Below are positions 59,697-64,000 of a stretch of DNA of 64,000 nucleotides, piece after piece (position 1 is the first letter of the stretch; each line of letters opens with the position of its first letter). This DNA is from Teichococcus oryzae. GTDB taxonomy: Bacteria; Pseudomonadota; Alphaproteobacteria; Acetobacterales; Acetobacteraceae. The position numbers and the translations under genes are program-made. Location of the stretch: NCBI RefSeq assembly GCF_008386565.1, contig NZ_VUKA01000007.1:135369-199368 (forward strand), written 5' to 3'. The notes beneath the pieces were generated by a model. That model was not told the DNA's origin. It worked only from the letters and a program-made list of their open reading frames with translations, and made no database searches.

Positions 59697-60754
59697 CGGG
59701 CCGGCCGCCGGCGCACCAGGATCAGGGCGAAGACCGGCGCGCCGACCAGGGCGGTGATGACCCCGATCGGCAGCACCTGACCCTTCACCACGATGCGCGA
59801 CAGAACATCCGCCGCGATCAGGAACATCGCGCCCATCAGCGCCGCCGCCGGGATCAGGCGGACATGCCGCACCCCGACGATGAACCGCGCCGCATGCGGC
59901 ACCACCAGCCCGACGAAGCCGATGGAACCGACGATGCTGACCATCACGGCGGTCGCCAGGGAGGCGCAGCCGATCAGCAGGGCCTGCACCCGCCGCACCG
60001 GCACCCCGAGCGCCGTGGCGGAATCGGTGCCGAAGGTGAAGGCGTCCAGCGCCCGGGCATGCCAAAGGCAGACCGACGTGACGGCCACGGCCACCGGCAC
60101 CGCCATGCCCACATTGTCCCAGCGCGCGCCGCTGAGATTGCCGAGCAGCCAGAACATGATGCCGCGCGCCTGCTCGGCGCTGGCCGAGCGGGTGATCATG
60201 AAGGCGGTCAGGGCGTTGAACAGCTGCGACCCGGCGATCCCAGCCAGCACGATCTGCCCCGCGGCGCGCGGCCCCACCCCGCCGCCCGAGGCGCGGGCCA
60301 GCAACGCCACCAGCAGGAAGGCGGCGAGCGCGCCGCCAAAGGCGCCGAGGGAAAGCGACACCGCCCCCGCCCCCACCCCGGCCACGGTGACCAGCACCGC
60401 GCCGGTGGAGGCGCCGGCGGAAATGCCGAGCAGATAGGGGTCGGCCAGGGCATTGCGCAGCAGGGATTGCAGGATCACGCCGGAGACCGCCAGCCCCGCG
60501 CCGCAGCAGGCCGCCACGATGGCGCGCGTCAGGCGGTAGTTCCAGACGATGCCCTGGTCGATGCGGTCCAGCGCATGGCCGGCATCGAACAGCTTGTTGG
60601 CCAGCGTCCGCCAAACGGTGCCCACCGGGATCGCCGTTTCGCCGATGCACACGCCGGCCAGGATCGCGGCGGCCAGCGCCAGCGCGATCCAGGCCCCATG
60701 CAGCACGATCCGGCCGAGCAAGCGGGCGAGTGGCCGCCCTGGAGGCAGGATCAC
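59693..60754 (-). CDS. btuC: Cobalamin-type ABC transporter permease (BtuC/FecCD family)
   Basis: A 353-residue membrane protein of the FecCD family with about ten helices. It has the conserved LADPYLLGISAGASTGAV segment and the ATPase-coupling region GFVGLVVPHAARFIVG. It overlaps the binding-protein gene by 4 bases. The riboswitch upstream favours cobalamin over siderophore or haem, which the same family also carries. Confidence 0.9.
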   Translation of the reverse strand: MILPPGRPLARLLGRIVLHGAWIALALAAAILAGVCIGETAIPVGTVWRTLANKLFDAGHALDRIDQGIVWNYRLTRAIVAACCGAGLAVSGVILQSLLRNALADPYLLGISAGASTGAVLVTVAGVGAGAVSLSLGAFGGALAAFLLVALLARASGGGVGPRAAGQIVLAGIAGSQLFNALTAFMITRSASAEQARGIMFWLLGNLSGARWDNVGMAVPVAVAVTSVCLWHARALDAFTFGTDSATALGVPVRRVQALLIGCASLATAVMVSIVGSIGFVGLVVPHAARFIVGVRHVRLIPAAALMGAMFLIAADVLSRIVVKGQVLPIGVITALVGAPVFALILVRRRPAR

Positions 60755-61761
60755 CGAGGCAGCTTGGCCATGGCGTCGGTCAGCGCTTCCAGCCCGTCCA
60801 CCAGGCGGATGGTGGCCTGCATCGCATGGGCGTCGATGATGACGATGCGGTTCCGCTTCACCGCTTCCATTTCCCGTGTCACCGGGTCGGAGCGGAGAAA
60901 GGCCAGCTTTCTTTCAAAATCATCGGCCGGGAAGCGGCGCCGGTCCATGCGGGCGATGACGATCACCGAGGGATTGGAGCGGGCAACCGTTTCCCATCCG
61001 ACGGTGGGCCATTCCTCGTCCGACTGCACGACGTTGCGCAGGCCGAGGGTGCGCATCATGTAGCCCGGGATGCCCTTCTGCCCGGCGACATAGGGATCGA
61101 GATCAAGGTCGGCGGAGGAGAACCAGAACACCGCCGAAGCGTCGGGCAGGTTGAGCGCCTTGGCGCGCGCGACCGCCGCTTCCTCGCGCCCGCGCAGCCT
61201 GGCGACCAGGGCGGCGCCCTGATCCTGTTGATCGAAGATCTGCGCAAGCTGCGTAATGCCCTTGTACAGCGCTTCCGTGCTGAAGGGGGCGGTGCGGGTG
61301 CCGTCGGCGCCCACCAGGTTGTTCTTGCCCTCGCAATCGGCGGGCATGACATAGGTGGGCACGCCCAGCTCGTGGAACTGTTCCCGTGTGCCGACCACGC
61401 CCTGCGGGCCGATCATCCACTCGAACTGCGTGGCCACCAGGCCGGGGCGCTTGCCGACGACGGATTCGAAGCTGGGCGCGTTGTTGTCCAGCCGCGGGAC
61501 CCGGTCGTTCTGCGCCTTGAACTCCGGCAGGACATCATTGAACCACAGCGCCGTGCCGGCCATGCGGTTCCCCAGGCCGAGGGCGTAGAGGATCTCGGTG
61601 GCGGACTGGCCGATGGTGACGGCATCGCCGGGCGCGGCCTCGAAGGTCAGGCGGTGGCCACAATTCTCCACCACCAGGGGATAGCGTGTGGGCCCGGCCC
61701 AGGCGCCCGGCAGCGACAGGCCCATCCAGGCCGCGGCGAAGGCAAGCCCTGGCCGCATCAT
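60751..61761 (-). CDS. btuF: Cobalamin-type ABC transporter binding protein (BtuF-like)
   Basis: A 336-residue periplasmic binding protein of the helical-backbone class with signal peptide (LAFAAAWMGLSLPGAWA). It shows the two-lobe pattern TIGQSATEILYALGLGNRMAG and, later, SVVGKRPGLVATQFEWM. It is longer than E. coli BtuF and closer in layout to FecB/FhuD-like corrinoid receptors. First gene after the riboswitch, with a 130-base leader between them. Confidence 0.87.
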   Translation of the reverse strand: MMRPGLAFAAAWMGLSLPGAWAGPTRYPLVVENCGHRLTFEAAPGDAVTIGQSATEILYALGLGNRMAGTALWFNDVLPEFKAQNDRVPRLDNNAPSFESVVGKRPGLVATQFEWMIGPQGVVGTREQFHELGVPTYVMPADCEGKNNLVGADGTRTAPFSTEALYKGITQLAQIFDQQDQGAALVARLRGREEAAVARAKALNLPDASAVFWFSSADLDLDPYVAGQKGIPGYMMRTLGLRNVVQSDEEWPTVGWETVARSNPSVIVIARMDRRRFPADDFERKLAFLRSDPVTREMEAVKRNRIVIIDAHAMQATIRLVDGLEALTDAMAKLPR

Positions 61762-61890
61762 GGCGCCGCATCCCCCGTCAGGCGGCGGAAGGCTGCCCGC
61801 TCATGCGGCTGCGTGACGGTGCCGGCACGCGGCACCACGGATCGCCCCACCGGGCGAGACAAACAGATCATCGACATCCTCCCCGGACAC
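61762..61890 (-). other. Leader between the riboswitch and btuF
   Basis: On the minus strand this 129-base leader links the riboswitch core to the btuF start. It is GC-rich with several possible stems and no clear T-run, which suggests control of translation initiation or Rho-dependent termination, not an intrinsic terminator. Confidence 0.35.
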
Positions 61891-62088
61891 CCCGCCGGCT
61901 GGTTCATTGCACATGCCGGCAGGTCTCCTGACTGGCGGGTCGCCGCCCGGTCCGGCCTTCCCGGGATTGCTCCCAGTGGCGTGTTCGGATCGGGCTCGCC
62001 GCCTACAGTTGCGGGGGCAGTTCCGTTTCACGGCCCTTGTGGGCCATGGGCGGATTCCCTGTTAGTTCCTTTCGGAAACCGGCGGCCC
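61891..62088 (-). ncRNA. Cobalamin (AdoCbl) riboswitch
   Basis: Read on the minus strand, the region has the ordered cobalamin-aptamer features: GGAACTAACAGGGAATCC near the 5' side, ACTGCCCCCGCAACTGTAGG in the core, CCACTGGGAGC, and the B12-box-like GCCAGTCAGGAGACCTGCC near the 3' side. Outer strands GGCCGCC and GCCGGCGGG can close the P1 helix. It lies in front of btuFCD and the pseudoazurin gene and should shut them down when cobalamin is plentiful. Confidence 0.92.
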
Positions 62089-62170
62089 TTTCGTAAAGGA
62101 GCCGGGCGGGGGTGGCAAGAACCCGGTGGAGGCCGATGGGCTGAGCATCCCCCGGCCCGGCTTGCGACTG

Positions 62171-62184
62171 ACCGGTTGGTCGGT
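62171..62184. promoter_or_regulatory. Candidate TetR-family operator
   Basis: ACCGGTTGGTCGGT has ACCG/CGGT arms around a 6-base centre, a form common for TetR-family sites. It lies 31 bases before the TetR start and just outside the riboswitch's upstream end, so it may control the regulator itself and perhaps the btu promoter. Confidence 0.5.
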
Positions 62185-62214
62185 AGAATGGCGCGTCTCG
62201 GATCGGAGCAGGCC

Positions 62215-62832
62215 ATGGCCCGTGCGGCGGCGAGGATACCGTTGGGAAAGGAAACCGAATCCTCCGACCGGGTGCTGCAGATCCTGTCGGAATCAGCGCG
62301 GCTTTTCGCCGCATCGGGCTATGACGGCACCTCGATGCGCGACATCGCCCTCGCCTGCGGCATCTCCAAGTCGCTGCTGTATCACCACTTCGCCGACAAG
62401 GACGAGATCTTCGCCCGGATCGCGCTCGGCGCGACCCGGGAATTGTACCACTTCGTCCATGAACGCCTGCCGGAAGGGGCGCCGCCCTCCGCACGCATCC
62501 GCGCCTTCATGACCGCCACGGGCGATTATTTCCAGCGCTACCGATGGGCCTGGCTCGCCTCCACCGCGTCCTTCTGGAACGACCCGGAAGCGCGGCGCCA
62601 GAAGGAGCGGATGATGTGGCGGGACCGCTATGAGGGCCTGATCCGGACGCTGATCAGCGAGGCCATCGAGGCCGGCGAGATCCGGCCGGTCGATGTGGCC
62701 CTTGCCGTCCGCCTCGTGCTGTCATCGCTGAACTGGATGCATCGCTGGCACAAGCCCGACAAGAGCATGAACCCGGTGCAGATCGCCGACAGCTATTTCG
62801 AGATGATCTTCAACGGGCTGAAGCAGAACTGA
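62215..62832 (+). CDS. TetR-family transcriptional regulator
   Basis: A 205-residue TetR regulator with the N-terminal helix-turn-helix at about 18-65 (LFAASGYDGTSMRDIALACG, then SKSLLYHHFADKDEIF) and a helical ligand domain (FWNDPEARRQKERMMWRDRY). The start at 62215 has GGAGCAGG upstream; an ATG at 62188 would add nine residues. It resembles fatty-acid/acyl-CoA-type regulators, but no such genes are adjacent. It is divergent from the btu operon. Confidence 0.9.
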   Translation: MARAAARIPLGKETESSDRVLQILSESARLFAASGYDGTSMRDIALACGISKSLLYHHFADKDEIFARIALGATRELYHFVHERLPEGAPPSARIRAFMTATGDYFQRYRWAWLASTASFWNDPEARRQKERMMWRDRYEGLIRTLISEAIEAGEIRPVDVALAVRLVLSSLNWMHRWHKPDKSMNPVQIADSYFEMIFNGLKQN

Positions 62833-62874
62833 GGGCCGCGCGGCGCTTCCGGAAGCCGGTGCGCTTCCCATGCC

Positions 62875-64000
62875 TCATGGCCGCCACGGGACCGGGGAAA
62901 TTTCGGCCATCATCTCCTCCTCCCCGAGCCCTGCGCCCTGCGCCGCCAGCCGCTCCAGCTCGCCCGGTTCCAGATGCTGGCGCAGCATCTCCGCCAGCCG
63001 GTCATGCACGGCCTGGTGCCCCACGCCGCGCAGGGTTCCCCTGCGCGCGTGGCAGGACCGGACATGGCCGAACAGCCGCCCCGCCATGGCGAGGTTGCCT
63101 TCGATCGCGGCGATCAGTCCCAGGCTTTCGAGGTTGGTGGCCACCTCGTGCCGCAGCCCCATGATGCGGGCGGCGGCCAGCCGTTCCGCGACGATCGGGC
63201 GCGCACCGGCGATGTCGCCCCTCGCGAGGAGATAGGAGGCCAGGGCGCCGCCGATATGCTGCACCCAGGCGGACCGGGCCCGCACCGGCGGGAGCGAGGC
63301 CAAAGCCTCCTGCGCGACCGTGATCGCTTCCGCGGTCCGGCCCGCCGCGAAATGCAGCTCGGCGATGTTGCCCAGGGTCAGGGCCACATCCCGCGGGCTG
63401 CGGAGGCGCTGCGCGATGGACAGCGCTTCCTCCAGGTCGGCGCGGGCCGCCCCGGCCTGGCCGTCCCGCAACCGCGCCATGGCCCGGACCCGCAGCCAGG
63501 ACACCAGGGCCTTGTTCCCCCTGCTCCCCCGCAACAGTTCCTCCGCCTCCTGGAGGAACGGGGCCGCGGCGGCGAGGTTCCCCGTCGCGACATGCTGCCA
63601 GGCCTGCCGCCACAGCGCGCGCCCGAGTTCGATCGGGCCGCCGGCGGCGCGGAACAGCGCGGCCGCCCGGCGCGAGGCGTCGAGTGCCTGGGAGCCGCCG
63701 GGCGCCAGCCACCCGCAGCGGCCGAGCCACAGCCGGCCTGCGACCTCGGGCGGGGTCGCCCCGTCGATGCGGGAAATCGCCAGGTCGAACCATTCGCGCA
63801 GCTCGCCGGCCAGCGAAAGTTCCCCCCAGACATGCTCGGTGAAGCTCACCAGCTCGACGCCAAGTCGCTCGTCGCCATCCGGGCCGAAGGCCCAGGCCAG
63901 GCCCGCTCGCAGATTCTCGATCTCGGGCGCGTAAAGCGCGAACCAGTCGTCATCGGCCATGAAAGGCCAATCCGCCTCGGCCCGTTCATAGGCCCGGGCC
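62875..64000 (-). CDS. TPR-rich C-terminal part of an ATPase-type regulator (partial)
   Basis: At least 374 residues, read from the window edge without a stop. The edge sequence (ARAYERAEADWPF) continues into WFALYAPEIENLRAGLAWAF, the usual junction in large regulators or cyclases with an AAA/NB-ARC ATPase followed by helical repeats. Downstream are TPR-like repeats (ARADLEEALSIAQRLRSP, VALTLGNIAELHFAAGRTA, AITVAQEALASLP). The N-terminal effector or DNA-binding domain is outside the window. The ATG at 63960 is internal. Confidence 0.7.
   Translation of the reverse strand, partial: ARAYERAEADWPFMADDDWFALYAPEIENLRAGLAWAFGPDGDERLGVELVSFTEHVWGELSLAGELREWFDLAISRIDGATPPEVAGRLWLGRCGWLAPGGSQALDASRRAAALFRAAGGPIELGRALWRQAWQHVATGNLAAAAPFLQEAEELLRGSRGNKALVSWLRVRAMARLRDGQAGAARADLEEALSIAQRLRSPRDVALTLGNIAELHFAAGRTAEAITVAQEALASLPPVRARSAWVQHIGGALASYLLARGDIAGARPIVAERLAAARIMGLRHEVATNLESLGLIAAIEGNLAMAGRLFGHVRSCHARRGTLRGVGHQAVHDRLAEMLRQHLEPGELERLAAQGAGLGEEEMMAEISPVPWRP

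Noticed and set aside
58932-61761. Reading the ABC genes as a siderophore or haem importer
   Set aside because: The family alone allows it, but the clear cobalamin riboswitch directly upstream favours corrinoid uptake.
1-64000. CRISPR arrays, tRNA or rRNA genes, insertion sequences, integrases
   Set aside because: Looked for regular direct repeats, cloverleaf-like genes and transposase or recombinase motifs; none could be supported.

Overview
The window is a very GC-rich bacterial chromosome segment with tightly packed genes. It carries no rRNA, tRNA, insertion sequence, phage gene or CRISPR array that I could recognise. Seven solute receptors of the tripartite tricarboxylate transporter (TTT/Bug) family, acyl-CoA and hydroxy-acid catabolic genes, FCD-type GntR regulators and strong third-position GC bias suggest an alphaproteobacterium, most likely Acetobacteraceae (Roseomonas-like). 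That placement is an inference from gene content and composition; no rRNA is present to test it.

Left part (1-23.3 kb). The end of an aconitase-type large subunit, its small subunit, a C-C lyase and a TTT receptor form one catabolic unit. An HtrA-like protein that has lost its catalytic triad follows, then a divergent oxyR/katA pair with an OxyR site, and hemH. An IclR regulator faces a five-gene operon (fused hydratase/dehydrogenase, CoA ligase, two acyl-CoA dehydrogenases, TTT receptor) that resembles the Rhodopseudomonas pim operon for dicarboxylic acids but lacks the thiolase. A kelch protein and several housekeeping or unknown genes come next.

Middle part (22-48 kb). A full TctCBA transporter shares a minus-strand operon with a large FAD/Fe-S 2-hydroxyacid dehydrogenase and a beta-propeller protein. 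A GntR regulator separates it from a serine-glyoxylate type aminotransferase, and the same 11-bp word lies upstream of both units. From 31.9 to 48.1 kb is a dense catabolic island: four more TTT receptors, two paralogous metallo-lactonases, three paralogous HIBADH-type dehydrogenases, two carboxymuconolactone-decarboxylase-like proteins, two SDRs, a NIPSNAP protein and an MmgE/PrpD protein. Two intergenic motif families divide it. ATTGTC-N-GNCAAW occurs four times around the GntR gene at 39.4 kb, and TGGTAYCGRTAACA occurs twice around the LacI-family gene at 43 kb. I read this as two interleaved regulons for an unidentified lactone or hydroxy-acid substrate class. A decayed livH/livK fragment lies inside it.

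Right part (48-64 kb). After a UDP-glucuronate-epimerase-like gene comes a complete seven-gene wspABCDEFR surface-sensing/c-di-GMP operon in the canonical order, whose diguanylate cyclase has a degenerate inhibitory site. A cobalamin riboswitch precedes a btuFCD-like ABC operon that ends in a pseudoazurin gene. A TetR regulator and the C-terminal part of an ATPase/TPR-type protein running off the edge close the window.

Many adjacent genes overlap by 1-4 bases (ATGA, GTGA, TGATG), so most units named here are probably translationally coupled operons. Functions are assigned from visible motifs and gene order only; substrates of the catabolic units remain unknown.
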